A stretch of 64,000 bases of DNA, from NCBI RefSeq assembly GCF_001787335.1, contig NZ_CP014674.1:310001-374000 (forward strand), in the 5' to 3' direction. Of the stretch, positions 34,709 to 46,861 are shown one piece after another (the first letter of the stretch is position 1; every line of letters starts with the position of its first letter). Source of the DNA: Kozakia baliensis (GTDB lineage Bacteria; Pseudomonadota; Alphaproteobacteria; Acetobacterales; Acetobacteraceae). Made by a program: the position numbers and the translations under genes. A model generated the notes under the pieces. The model was not told the DNA's origin. It made no database searches and worked only from the letters and a program-made list of their open reading frames with translations.

Positions 34709-35707
34709 TCAGTATATGCGGCGCCACGGGGCAGCGGCATCGTAACTTGCCGATTGTCCCCGACGCATAGTCGGAGATAATTTTATATCCGTTTGGGCTA
34801 AATTTTTATTTTGGTCAGCGGGGATACCATCATCGATTAACTTATCGATGATCTCGCAAGCCTTTTGAATGAGCGGCACGGAGCGGTCTTTTATGGCAAG
34901 GCCGATTTCCGAATAATTATCTCCTAAATTCAATGGGACGCGAGCAATATGTTGCGGTGCGATCGATGCGGCATATCGCGGCACAACGGCAATTCCTAGC
35001 CCTGCGGAAGCGAGATGAATTGCCGTTTGAAATTCCCGGAAATATTTAATCCGGCGCGGGACCGTATGGTTTAAATGAAAAGCGCTCAATAAAGCGTCAT
35101 GGAAACCTGGCGCGTTGTCGCGCGCCAGCATGAAAATGGTCTCATCGGAGAAATCCATCGGTCTCATTGTTGGATGGCGGCTCAAGGGATGACCCACGGG
35201 GAGAATGGCTTCGAACGGTTCCCGGGCGACGGTCTTGATCTCGACCTGATCGCGTTGAATGGGCATACGCACGAAACCAAGGTCCAGTCGGCCCTCTGCA
35301 ATGGCTTCAAGCTGCTGATGTGAATTCATTTCGTAGAGATCGACTTCCACGTCAGGGTGGAACGTTGAAAAATGCCGGATTAGATGTGTTACAAATAACG
35401 CAATGGCGGATGAGACGAAACCGACGCGCAAAATCCCGGCTGTGCCTGCCGCAATGTTACGCGTCGTGTCGATAGCGCCTGAAACCTGCTGCAAGATGCT
35501 ACGCGCTTCCTGAAGGAAATTACGCCCGGCAGGCGTCATGAAAACGTGATGACGCGAGCGTTCGACCAGCTTTATCCCCAGTTCATCTTCGATTTGCCGT
35601 ATATGCGCGCTCACAGCGGGCTGAACGATATTCAAACGCGCCGCTGCACGGCCAAAATGCAATGTTTCACCGAGCGCGCAGAAAGAACGGAGATGTTTCA
35701 AATCCAT
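34709..35707 (-). CDS. LysR-family transcriptional regulator
   Basis: A 332-residue LysR regulator. The winged helix-turn-helix fills residues 1-60 (FGRAAARLNIVQPAVSAHIR, QIEDELGIKLVERSR). The effector domain follows (GILRVGFVSSAIALFVTHLI, GRLDLGFVRMP, ASAGLGIAVVPRYAA). The last ~25 residues are an unusual polar tail. A divergent OprB porin lies about 400 bases upstream, which this regulator may control; that is inference. The ligand is unknown. Confidence 0.92.
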   Translation of the reverse strand: MDLKHLRSFCALGETLHFGRAAARLNIVQPAVSAHIRQIEDELGIKLVERSRHHVFMTPAGRNFLQEARSILQQVSGAIDTTRNIAAGTAGILRVGFVSSAIALFVTHLIRHFSTFHPDVEVDLYEMNSHQQLEAIAEGRLDLGFVRMPIQRDQVEIKTVAREPFEAILPVGHPLSRHPTMRPMDFSDETIFMLARDNAPGFHDALLSAFHLNHTVPRRIKYFREFQTAIHLASAGLGIAVVPRYAASIAPQHIARVPLNLGDNYSEIGLAIKDRSVPLIQKACEIIDKLIDDGIPADQNKNLAQTDIKLSPTMRRGQSASYDAAAPWRRIY

Positions 35708-36112
35708 AAAGATCAGGCTCAGTTATAAAATTTCATGATCACCAAGATCATAAAAGATAATTGGACGTAAATACCAATGTGGTGAACATGAGATTACATA
35801 ACAGTCATAGTGTTATGATTCATGCATTGGCGATATGAAGCGCCTTGATCTTGAGGAAGGTAGTGAGGGTTCATTCATGTGCACCATACAAGCCCCGATA
35901 TTGGCGCGTTCTTTAAGAGCCTCACAACATTATTTGGGTTTGTCTTGGTAGACATGTTTTGCTGCCCAACAGGGCAGAGATGCAGAAATATGGGGAATTA
36001 TATTTCAGTGTCGTGAAGTCATAGTCCTTGCTCGTCTTATCTTTCCAAAAGGCATCTGTCCGGCGGCTGCTATCAGGCGGCGTCGAGTGATTTTGCCGAT
36101 CATGATGTTGAA
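35708..36112. other. Divergent intergenic region
   Basis: About 405 bases between the LysR gene and the OprB porin. The A+T-rich part next to lysR (35708-35830) probably holds both promoters and a LysR site. I found no gene with coding features. Confidence 0.4.
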
Positions 36113-37537
36113 ATGATGCGTCAGTCTTCCTTCGCCTATATGCGTTTTCTTGGTTTATCTCTCATCACCGTGATGGTTTTCGCGCCATCGGCTTATGCGC
36201 AATATCGCGGACCGATTTCGGAAAACGCGCCGTCATTTTCGCTCGATACGCCGACATCCTATGAGAACACGCCCTTTACGCCGCCGGTCGAACATATGTC
36301 CAAATTTTGGGAGGATGTTCAAAAACGCTGGATAAAACACGGTGTTTCGGTTGTGCTGGATTATACGAGCGAAAGCGCCATGGCGTTGAATGGCGGCGGG
36401 GGTAGCCGGGCCGCTTATGCGCACCAGATTGGGGCGCAGTTGGATATCGATTGGGAAAAACTCGTCGGCTGGCATGGCTTTCGCACGCATACGGTTTTCA
36501 TCAACCGTGCGGGTCATAGCCTTGCCAAGGATTTCGGCGATCAGTCGGTGAATGGTTTGCAGGAAATTTATGGCGGTAATGCCGATATCGGCATCAAATT
36601 CGTCTATGTTTATGCAACGCAAGATTTAATGCATGATCGGATGCAAATCGCGTTCGGAAAAATGCCGGTCAATATCGATTTTTCGGCATCGCCTCTCTAC
36701 TGCACGTTCATGAACAATATGATTTGCGGTAGCCCTAAAACGCTACGTCGTGGAACGGGCGGGTTTGCGAATTATCCCGGTTCGGCATTCGGTACGCGTA
36801 TTCGTTATTGGACGCTGCATGGCGTCTATTTCCAAGCGGGGCTTTACGGGAGCAACCCGGATCTGACGACGCCAAAATACGATCGCTCCGGCTTTAATTG
36901 GAGCCTGGACCGGTATCGCGGTGTTTATATTCCGGCGGAAATCGGGCTTATTCCGTCATTCGGAAAAGATAATCTCGTCGGGCATTACAAATTTGGATTT
37001 GCCTACGACTCGACCAATTACAGCGATAATTATTGGGATGTGAACGGTAACCCTCTGGCATTGACGGGGGTTGCCCCGCGCCAAAAAAACGGGCGAACGC
37101 AAGTTTGGCTGGAAGGCGATCAGATGCTGATCCGCAATGGGTCCGGCCCTTTGCATGGTTTGTATGCCATGGCTGGTTTGATCCGCAACGATGCGGTCAG
37201 TTCGCCCTATCTTTATCAATATTATGCGGGCTTCGTGGATCGTGGATTTTTTAAAGCGCGCCCGAAAGACATGTTGGGCATTATGTTCACGACGACTACG
37301 GTCAGCCCCGCCGTGCGCGCAACACAGAACCTGCTTTATGCGCGGGGTTCACGTAAGTTGCCGCAGAACGCAAGCTTCCCACAAAGCCAGGTGACGGCGA
37401 TCGAATTGTCCTACGTGATTCATGTTTGCGAAGGGCTATCGGTTCAACCGGATTATCAGCACATTATGCGCCCAAACCTGCAAAGCAATAAAAAGGATAT
37501 CGACGCCGTTGGGCTTAAAATCCATGCGGTGCTGTAG
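36113..37537 (+). CDS. OprB-type carbohydrate porin
   Basis: A 474-residue outer-membrane sugar porin. Signal peptide (FLGLSLITVMVFAPSAYAQ), then an OprB-like barrel: FWEDVQKRWIKHGVSVVLDY, VNGLQEIYGGNADIGIKFVY, IAFGKMPVNIDFSASPLYC, GSAFGTRIRYWTLHGVYFQA, and the closing TAIELSYVIHVCEGLSVQPD. CTFMNNMICG is a cysteine pair seen in AAB OprB-like proteins. Length is normal. OprB channels admit glucose and polyols. A related truncated copy lies at 61621-62902. Confidence 0.88.
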   Translation: MMRQSSFAYMRFLGLSLITVMVFAPSAYAQYRGPISENAPSFSLDTPTSYENTPFTPPVEHMSKFWEDVQKRWIKHGVSVVLDYTSESAMALNGGGGSRAAYAHQIGAQLDIDWEKLVGWHGFRTHTVFINRAGHSLAKDFGDQSVNGLQEIYGGNADIGIKFVYVYATQDLMHDRMQIAFGKMPVNIDFSASPLYCTFMNNMICGSPKTLRRGTGGFANYPGSAFGTRIRYWTLHGVYFQAGLYGSNPDLTTPKYDRSGFNWSLDRYRGVYIPAEIGLIPSFGKDNLVGHYKFGFAYDSTNYSDNYWDVNGNPLALTGVAPRQKNGRTQVWLEGDQMLIRNGSGPLHGLYAMAGLIRNDAVSSPYLYQYYAGFVDRGFFKARPKDMLGIMFTTTTVSPAVRATQNLLYARGSRKLPQNASFPQSQVTAIELSYVIHVCEGLSVQPDYQHIMRPNLQSNKKDIDAVGLKIHAVL

Positions 37538-37910
37538 CACGATGCCGTAATTCAACGTAGTGAAGTTTCGGATTTATTCCTGTAACCCTGCGCCTGCTAT
37601 ATGAGCCTTGCAAACACAATATGAGCGACGTGCATTAAGATAATAAGAAAGACAAATCAGGTCCTTATTCGAATTTTTATTAAATAAAGTGTCTGTTTGC
37701 GTTTGGATGGAGTGCGGAGGAACTTTCTCTTATTGGAGATAGTAACATTAAAAATGAAATAAATAACATAAACGCTATCATATCATCACGTTCTGCTTGA
37801 TCTCCTTCTGCCGCCCGAATATCGTGCCTCGCAAGGAATGGACCGCGTAGCCGTTTGCAGGGTTTTCGTCCTGCGAGAGAGGCATCATTGCGGCCGAAGG
37901 GGCATCGAAG
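37538..37910. other. Intergenic region upstream of ppdK
   Basis: About 370 bases, A+T-rich in its first part, without coding features. A GAAGGGG lies 8 bases before the ppdK start, which decides that start. Confidence 0.4.
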
Positions 37911-40580
<2,670 letters not shown>

Positions 40581-40636
40581 AAACGGAGCGGCGGCGTGAA
40601 GGGATAAACACCCATAGCGCCGCCGGTTGTGCTTAT

Positions 40637-41482
40637 ATGCCGACATCTTCATCGACCCGCGTACTCCATCTCGTTTCCGAGGCGACGGGGCAGGCTCTCG
40701 AATCCATGACACGCGCTTGCATCGCGCAATTCGGCGAAGCGCGCTTCGTGCTTAGGCACTGGAACCTCGTGCGCTCCGTCTTTCACGTCGAACGTATTCT
40801 TGCCGATATCGCTGCGGAGCGTGGGTCCGTCCTCTCGTCTTTGACGACGCCCGAACTCAGGACCGCGTTGCAGGAAGGGTGCCAGCGCCTTGATGTCCGC
40901 GTGACGAACATTCTCGACAGCACGCTCAAATTTCTAGAAGCCGAAACCGGCACCTACGCTCAGCGCCGCCCTGGTGGGCAATATATCATGGACGAGGCGT
41001 ATCAACGCCGTATCGACGCCATGCAATATGTTATCGCTCATGATGACGGGCAAAAGGTGGCGGGACTAGATGAGGCGGATATCGTTTTGGTGGGCGTCTC
41101 CCGCACCTCCAAAACGCCGACATGTGTTTATCTTGCCACGCGTGGCCTCAAGGCCGCCAATGTTCCTTTGGTTCCTGGGGCCGAGCCGCCGGAGATTTTG
41201 AAGAACCACAAAGGGCTTATCGTTGGGCTAACGCTCGATCCGCCTTTGCTCGTCGAAATCCGGCGTTCTCGGATGAGCGCGATGCTGCCGAAAGATCAGT
41301 TCGGGAAGCGTGGTTACGTTCCCAGCGACACAACCTATGTCGATCCAACGGTCGTATGGGAAGAAGTGATGTGGGCTAAGCGTTTATGTCGGCGGTTTAA
41401 CTGGCCGATCATCAACGTCTCGCATCGCTCGGTCGAAGAGACCGCTGCCCGTATCATGGATATGTTGGAACATCCCGGTTAG
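40637..41482 (+). CDS. ppsR: PPDK regulatory kinase/phosphotransferase (DUF299)
   Basis: A 281-residue PEP-synthase/PPDK regulatory protein (DUF299). The P-loop is VGVSRTSKTPTCVYLA, and the rest includes GLIVGLTLDPPLL and WPIINVSHRSVEETAARIMD. The family carries both ADP-dependent inactivating kinase and Pi-dependent activating activities on a Thr next to the catalytic His of its partner. The partner is almost surely the adjacent ppdK, so it acts as a PPDK regulator here rather than on PpsA. Start ATG at 40637. Confidence 0.95.
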   Translation: MPTSSSTRVLHLVSEATGQALESMTRACIAQFGEARFVLRHWNLVRSVFHVERILADIAAERGSVLSSLTTPELRTALQEGCQRLDVRVTNILDSTLKFLEAETGTYAQRRPGGQYIMDEAYQRRIDAMQYVIAHDDGQKVAGLDEADIVLVGVSRTSKTPTCVYLATRGLKAANVPLVPGAEPPEILKNHKGLIVGLTLDPPLLVEIRRSRMSAMLPKDQFGKRGYVPSDTTYVDPTVVWEEVMWAKRLCRRFNWPIINVSHRSVEETAARIMDMLEHPG

Positions 41483-41625
41483 AAAAAATTAATGGCAAAC
41501 TGCCTTCAATATTCCTGGAGGCAGATAATGAAGCCCCTTGTTCCCCTATAAGTGCGAAGCATTGAGTTTATTCCAGTCCTCAAACTGGTATCGTGCGGAG
41601 GACTCATGGATAGGGTGGAACGATA

Positions 41626-41967
41626 ATGCTGGCTGCTTCGACTTTGTGCTTCACTTTTACGGTGATCATGGGGATCTGGATCGCGACGAGCGCTTATCGG
41701 GGCAAGCGACCACTCAAAATATTACTACCGCTTCATGTCGGGTTTGCGATCGTCGGCGCTACTTTTTTGCTTATCGCGCTGAACAGGGGTGACCAGAGGC
41801 TCATGCTGAACGTGGCGCTGGCGGTCGCGGTCGCCGCTTTCGGCGTGATCATGGCTTGGTCGCGGCGGCGCGGCTATGTGATCGTCCCTTTGTTTGTATG
41901 CCATGTCATTTTGGGAGCGATGTTCTATCTTTCGCTCGCTTGTTTCACGTTATTCCCGAAATTCTGA
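41626..41967 (+). CDS. Small integral membrane protein, four TM helices, unknown function
   Basis: A 113-residue hydrophobic protein. Four predicted helices: ASTLCFTFTVIMGIWIA, LHVGFAIVGATFLLIALN, LNVALAVAVAAFGVIMAW and VPLFVCHVILGAMFYLSLA, with positively charged loops (YRGKRP, SRRRG) on the likely inner side. I do not recognise a family. It lies between ppsR and the convergent metH gene and ends at a shared hairpin (41970-42000). Confidence 0.6.
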   Translation: MLAASTLCFTFTVIMGIWIATSAYRGKRPLKILLPLHVGFAIVGATFLLIALNRGDQRLMLNVALAVAVAAFGVIMAWSRRRGYVIVPLFVCHVILGAMFYLSLACFTLFPKF

Positions 41968-41969
41968 TC

Positions 41970-42000
41970 CCGGAAGGGGAAGCATCTCTTCGCCTTCCGG
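41970..42000. terminator. Bidirectional hairpin between convergent genes
   Basis: CCGGAAGG, then GAAG-loop-CTTC, then CCTTCCGG, a nested perfect stem between the stops at 41967 and 42016. It has no long T-tract, so it is a likely but imperfect terminator for both. Confidence 0.6.
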
Positions 42001-42015
42001 AGAGAAATAATAGGC

Positions 42016-45000
42016 TTAGACGGTAAAATACTTCGCCAACGGGTTGAGGACAACGAGTGCGGAGGTCGATTGCTCCGGGTGGAGTTGGTAGCCATCGGAG
42101 AGCGAAACGCCGATGCGGTCCGCGCCGAGGATTTTCAGGATCGGCTCCTGATCTTCCAGCCGTGGGCAAGCAGGATAGCCGAACGAATAGCGCGAACCGC
42201 GATAGCCTTGCGCGAGCATCTTCTCCATATCGCGGTCGTCATCGCCCGCGAAACCGAGTTCGGCGCGGATGCGCTTATGGGTATATTCCGCCATCGCTTC
42301 GGCCATTTCGACCGATAGCCCATGAAGGTAGAGATAATCCTGATAGCGGTTGCCCTCGAACCATTCGCGCGCAAGGTCTGACGCCTTCTGGCCGACCGTG
42401 ACGACTTGCAGCCCGATAACGTCGCGCTTTTCGGCGTCGATGTCGTGCACGAAATCGGCGATGCATTCACCGTCTTCGCGCGGTTGACGCGGGAGGGTGA
42501 AGCGCGCGGCCTCCGTTACGCCATCCTCTTCGAAAATGACGAGGTCATTGCCTTCGCCTGCCGCTTTCCAATAGCCGTAGATGGCCTGCGGGCGGAGGAT
42601 GTTTTCTGCCGCCGTGAGGTCAAGCATGCGTTTGAGGACGGGACGGAGTTCCTGCTTCGCATAAGCCATGAATTCATCGAGCGAGCGGCCCTGTTTGCGG
42701 AAGCCCCATTGGAATTGATAGAGCGAGCGTTCGTTCAGGAACGGTAGGACGGCGTTCGGCGTTGCTTCGATCACGCGCGCGCCCCAGAAAGGCGGCTCGG
42801 GCGGTTCAACGAGGCCTGCAATGCGGTTGCGCCGGGCGCGGGCGGCTTCTTTATCGACCGGGGCGAAGCCGCGCGTTTCGGCGATCTCGGGCGCGCGTTC
42901 GGTTTTGCGGCGGCTCTTGCCTGCGCGGCGGCTTTGGATGGCGCTGAGATAATCGTCGAACTGCTTTGTGGCGACCTTGTCCATGAGGGAAAGACCGTCG
43001 AACGCGTCCCGAGCATAGGCAACGCGACCGGGCGCGCCATTGCCGTAGGAGAGCGCGCATTCTTCTTCGACATAGTTGCGGGTGAGCGCCGCGCCGCCGA
43101 GGAACACGGGCAAGTCGATGCCCTGGCGCGCCATTTCCTCCAGGTTCTCGCGCATGATGACGGTGGATTTCACCAATAGGCCGGACATGCCGATAGCGTG
43201 GGCGTTATGCTCTTTGGCCGCGGCGATCATGTCCGCCAGCGGCACTTTGATGCCGAGATTGATCACCTGATAGCCGTTATTGGTCAGGATGATGTCCACA
43301 AGGTTCTTGCCGATATCGTGGACGTCGCCCTTCACGGTGGCGAGCACCATGATGCCGCGCGACTGGCCCTCGACGCGTTCCATGTGCGGTTCGAGCCACG
43401 CGACGGCGGTTTTCATGGTCTCGGCGGATTGCAGCACGAAGGGGAGTTGCATCTTACCGGAGCCGAACAACTCGCCCACCACTTTCATGCCATCGAGTAG
43501 CACGTTGTTGATGATATCGAGCGGCGGCATTTCCCGCATCGCCGCTTCGAGATCGGCCTCGATGCCTTTGCGGTCGCCATCGACGATACGATCCTTGAGG
43601 CGTTCGGCGGGAGTTTCGGCTTTCTTCTTTTGAACGGCGTCGGCGGCTTTACGGCCTGCGAACAATTCCAACAGGCGTTGGAGCGGATCGTAATCTTCCG
43701 CACGGCGGTCGAAGATCAGATCTTCAGCGACCTTTACTTCCTCTTCCGCCAGGAGATGCAGCGGACGGATTTTGCTGACATGGACGATCGCGCCGGTCAT
43801 GCCTGCTTTGACGGCATGATCGAGGAACACCGAGTTCAGAACCGCGCGGGCGGCGGGATTGAGGCCGAAGGAGATGTTCGAGAGCCCGAGGATGATCTGG
43901 ATGTCCGGGAATTTTTCCCGGATCATGCGAATGCCTTCGAGCGTCCATTGGCCGAGCTTGCGGTCTTCCTCCACGCCGGTGGCGATGGTGAATGTCAGCG
44001 GGTCGATCATTAGATCGGATTGCGGTAGGCCATGCTTGTCGCAGGCGAAAGCGACGAGGCGCTCGGCGATGCGGAGTTTGTCTTCCGGCGTCTTGGCCAT
44101 GCCGACTTCGTCGATGGTCAGGGCGATCACCGCCGCGCCGAACTTGCGTGCAAGGACCATGCGGTCCTCAGCGTGGCCTTCGCCATCCTCGAAATTGATC
44201 GAGTTGATGATGGGCTTGCCGCCATGGAGTTTGAGGGCGGCTTCGATGACCGGGGTTTCAGTGGAATCGATGACGAGTGGCGCGTTGACGGAGGATGTGA
44301 AGCGGGTGATGACCTGATTCATCTCCGCGATTTCGTTACGCCCGACGAAGGCGGTGCAGATATCGAGCGCGTTCGAGCCTTCGGCGGCTTGTTCACGGCC
44401 GACGGCGACGCATCCGTCCCAATCTCCTGCTTCCTGAAGTTCGCGCCATTTCTTCGAACCGTTGGCGTTGCAGCGTTCGCCGATCGAAAAGTAGCTGTTC
44501 TCCTGCCGCAGCGGCGTTTGGCTATAGAGGCTCGCGACGGACGGCACCCAGAAGGATTTGCGTGCGATGGGAGCTGGGCGCCACTGATCGTTGCCACGGC
44601 GGCGGAGCATGGCGTCCAGCGCTTGGATATGGGGGGTGGAGGTACCGCAGCAGCCGCCGACGAGGTTAAGACCATCTTCGGCGATGAAGCGCTCGACCCA
44701 TGTGGCCATTTCGGCGGGGGTGAGCGGGTAATGCGTGGCGCCGTTCACGAGTTCGGGCAGGCCGGCATTGGGCTGGATGGAAATCAGGCCGGGCCAGTTC
44801 TCCGAAAGCCATTTGACGTGTTCCGCCATTTCCTGCGGGCCGGTGGCGCAGTTCATGCCGATCAGCGGGACGTCGAGCGCGTGGATGGTCGTGGCGGCGG
44901 CGGCGATATCCGGGCCGACCAGAAGTGTGCCGGTGGTTTCGACCGTGACTTGTACGAAGATCGGAGCATCCGAGCCGAGTTCGCGGCGGGCGAGCTTGGC

Positions 45001-45519
45001 CGCGTTGACGGCGGCCTTGATCTGAAGCGTGTCCTGGCAGGTTTCGATGAGGAAGGCGTCCACGCCGCCATCGATCAAACCACGGCATTGTTCAGCGATC
45101 CCGGCTTCGAGCGTATCGTAATCGATATTGCCGAGCGAGGGCAGTTTGGTGCCCGGGCCGATGGAGCCGACGACATAGCGATGGCGGCCATCGGCGAAGG
45201 TCTCGGCAGCTTCGCGCGCGAGTTCGGCGGAGCGACGGTTGATTTCGCGTGAGCGGTCCTGCAGGCCGAATTCGGCCAAGGTGACGACGGAGCCGCCGAA
45301 GGTGTTGGTTTCCACCATGTCCGCCCCGGCTTCGAAATAGCCGCGATGGATTTCACGAACCAATTCCGGGCGGGAGAGAGTCAGAACTTCGGTGCAGTTT
45401 TCCTGCCCCCAGTAGTCGCGTTCGACTTCCAGGTCGAGCATCTGCACGCGGGACCCCATGCCACCATCGCAAAGCAATACGTGGTGGTTCAGGGCATCGA
45501 GCAGGTGGGGGCGTGCCAT
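42016..45519 (-). CDS. metH: Cobalamin-dependent methionine synthase
   Basis: An 1167-residue enzyme that methylates homocysteine using methyl-cobalamin and 5-methyl-THF. Homocysteine domain with zinc ligands C224, C290 and C291 (GMNCATG, GGCCGTS). Pterin domain ~345-610 (SIGERCNANGSKKWRELQEA, IVIDSTE). B12 domain with the DVHDIGKN motif, H734, which ligates cobalt. C-terminal SAM-binding reactivation domain (VVTVGQKASDLAREWFEGNR; YRGSRYSFGYPACPRLEDQ). Length is close to E. coli MetH (1227). No SAM or cobalamin riboswitch was recognised in the 300-base upstream gap. Confidence 0.97.
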   Translation of the reverse strand: MARPHLLDALNHHVLLCDGGMGSRVQMLDLEVERDYWGQENCTEVLTLSRPELVREIHRGYFEAGADMVETNTFGGSVVTLAEFGLQDRSREINRRSAELAREAAETFADGRHRYVVGSIGPGTKLPSLGNIDYDTLEAGIAEQCRGLIDGGVDAFLIETCQDTLQIKAAVNAAKLARRELGSDAPIFVQVTVETTGTLLVGPDIAAAATTIHALDVPLIGMNCATGPQEMAEHVKWLSENWPGLISIQPNAGLPELVNGATHYPLTPAEMATWVERFIAEDGLNLVGGCCGTSTPHIQALDAMLRRRGNDQWRPAPIARKSFWVPSVASLYSQTPLRQENSYFSIGERCNANGSKKWRELQEAGDWDGCVAVGREQAAEGSNALDICTAFVGRNEIAEMNQVITRFTSSVNAPLVIDSTETPVIEAALKLHGGKPIINSINFEDGEGHAEDRMVLARKFGAAVIALTIDEVGMAKTPEDKLRIAERLVAFACDKHGLPQSDLMIDPLTFTIATGVEEDRKLGQWTLEGIRMIREKFPDIQIILGLSNISFGLNPAARAVLNSVFLDHAVKAGMTGAIVHVSKIRPLHLLAEEEVKVAEDLIFDRRAEDYDPLQRLLELFAGRKAADAVQKKKAETPAERLKDRIVDGDRKGIEADLEAAMREMPPLDIINNVLLDGMKVVGELFGSGKMQLPFVLQSAETMKTAVAWLEPHMERVEGQSRGIMVLATVKGDVHDIGKNLVDIILTNNGYQVINLGIKVPLADMIAAAKEHNAHAIGMSGLLVKSTVIMRENLEEMARQGIDLPVFLGGAALTRNYVEEECALSYGNGAPGRVAYARDAFDGLSLMDKVATKQFDDYLSAIQSRRAGKSRRKTERAPEIAETRGFAPVDKEAARARRNRIAGLVEPPEPPFWGARVIEATPNAVLPFLNERSLYQFQWGFRKQGRSLDEFMAYAKQELRPVLKRMLDLTAAENILRPQAIYGYWKAAGEGNDLVIFEEDGVTEAARFTLPRQPREDGECIADFVHDIDAEKRDVIGLQVVTVGQKASDLAREWFEGNRYQDYLYLHGLSVEMAEAMAEYTHKRIRAELGFAGDDDRDMEKMLAQGYRGSRYSFGYPACPRLEDQEPILKILGADRIGVSLSDGYQLHPEQSTSALVVLNPLAKYFTV

Positions 45520-45826
45520 TCTGTTAATATCCTCTCACGAGTAGCAAATGTTCGGCGCTGAAAGATTTGGAGCAAATGATCGCGTGGATCAACGGAAGTG
45601 GCGGCCCTTCTGAACGTTGCGCGATCGTTCTACAAGGGGCAGACGCATTGTAAGAAGCAGCGCCATACAGCAACTGCCCATCGTTTGGCAGAAAAAACGC
45701 CATGGTAGCCAATATGGGCATGATGACGCATTTTTATGACCAGATGCGATCATCGGGCGCGGAAAAGAATATTTAAGCGATTTTCCGAGTTTACACGGCA
45801 TACCGTCTCAACGGGGGAAAGATATC
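45520..45826. other. Divergent intergenic region (metH / acuI-like)
   Basis: About 307 bases. It must hold both promoters. I compared the metH side with SAM-II, SAH and cobalamin riboswitch patterns from memory and saw no match. No gene was seen. Confidence 0.4.
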
Positions 45827-46819
45827 GTGGATGATTTCCAAGCGCTTGTGATCGAGAAGAACGAAGCGGGTGGCCAAAGTGTATCGTTTCGGAGGCTTGG
45901 TGAAGATGCTTTGCCGGAAGGGAACGTCGTGGTTCGCACCGAATGGTCGAGCCTGAATTATAAAGACGCGTTGGCTATTACGGGCGAAGCGCCCATCGTG
46001 CGCCGTTTCCCCATGGTTCCCGGCATCGACCTCGCCGGGATTGTAGAGCGCTCGGATGACCCGGCGATCGCTCCAGGCGAGCGCGTGGTGCTGAACGGCT
46101 GCGGCGCGGGCGAGGAACATTGGGGCGGATTGGCAGGAAAAGCCCGATTACGCGGAGAATGGCTCGTTCCGCTTCCGGCAGCGCTCTCGACCCGGCAGGC
46201 CATGGCGATCGGGACTGCGGGCTATACGGCGATGCTCTGTATTATGGCGCTTGAACAGGCTGGCATTAACCCGGCTTCCGGCCCGGTCGTGGTGTCCGGC
46301 GCTTCGGGAGGCGTCGGAAGTCTGGCGGTGATGCTGCTTGCCAAGCTCGGTTATGAAGTGCTCGCGATAACGGGACAGCCGGAGGAAAGCCAATACCTTA
46401 AGGCGCTTGGGGCGACGGCGATCCTTCATCGTGACGAGTTTGCGAAAACCGGCAAACCATTGGAGCGCGCGCGATGGGCAGGGGCGGTCGATGTTGCGGG
46501 TGGGGCGATGTTGGCCAATATCTGCGCCCGCACGATGCCGCGCGGCGTGGTGACGGCCTGCGGGCTGGCGGCTGGCATGGATTTTCCGGCGACGGTCGCG
46601 CCATTCATCTTGCGGGGTATTTCGCTTGTCGGGATCGATAGCGTTTATTGCCCACGCGAAAAACGCATGACCGCCTGGGCACGCCTCGCCGAATTGGTGG
46701 ATCGAAATTTGTTGGAGACGGCGGCCCGGGAAATTGCGCTCGCCGATGTGCCAGCGTGGGCGCAAGCCCTTCTCAAAGGGGACGTGCGTGGGCGTATCGT
46801 CGTCGATCCGCGTCGTTGA
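45827..46819 (+). CDS. acuI: YhdH/AcuI-like acrylyl-CoA reductase / quinone oxidoreductase
   Basis: A 330-residue zinc-free medium-chain reductase. It begins at GTG (45827) with GGGGGAAAG just upstream. Family marks are WSSLNYKDALAITGEAPIVR, FPMVPGIDLAG, GTAGYTAMLCIMALEQAGI, the NADPH loop VSGASGGVGSLAVMLLAKLG and GIDSVYCPREKR near the C-terminus, the last being typical of YhdH/AcuI. Known members reduce acrylyl-CoA with NADPH and protect against acrylate. The assignment to AcuI rather than a generic quinone reductase is likely. It ends in a terminator. Confidence 0.85.
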   Translation: MDDFQALVIEKNEAGGQSVSFRRLGEDALPEGNVVVRTEWSSLNYKDALAITGEAPIVRRFPMVPGIDLAGIVERSDDPAIAPGERVVLNGCGAGEEHWGGLAGKARLRGEWLVPLPAALSTRQAMAIGTAGYTAMLCIMALEQAGINPASGPVVVSGASGGVGSLAVMLLAKLGYEVLAITGQPEESQYLKALGATAILHRDEFAKTGKPLERARWAGAVDVAGGAMLANICARTMPRGVVTACGLAAGMDFPATVAPFILRGISLVGIDSVYCPREKRMTAWARLAELVDRNLLETAAREIALADVPAWAQALLKGDVRGRIVVDPRR

Positions 46820-46827
46820 CGATAGAA

Positions 46828-46861
46828 CGAGGCGGCACGCCAGGAGCCGCCTCGGATTTTT
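46828..46861 (+). terminator. Terminator after the acuI-like gene
   Basis: CGAGGCGGC, loop ACGCCAGGA, GCCGCCTCG, then GATTTTT. A 9-base perfect stem 8 bases after the stop; it also faces the convergent channel gene. Confidence 0.88.

Noticed and set aside
41500-41524. CTGCCT/AGGCAG hairpin after ppsR as a terminator
   Set aside because: Short stem with no T-tract; too weak to list.
45520-45826. Possible SAM-II, SAH or cobalamin riboswitch upstream of metH
   Set aside because: The sequence does not contain the conserved cores I know for these classes.
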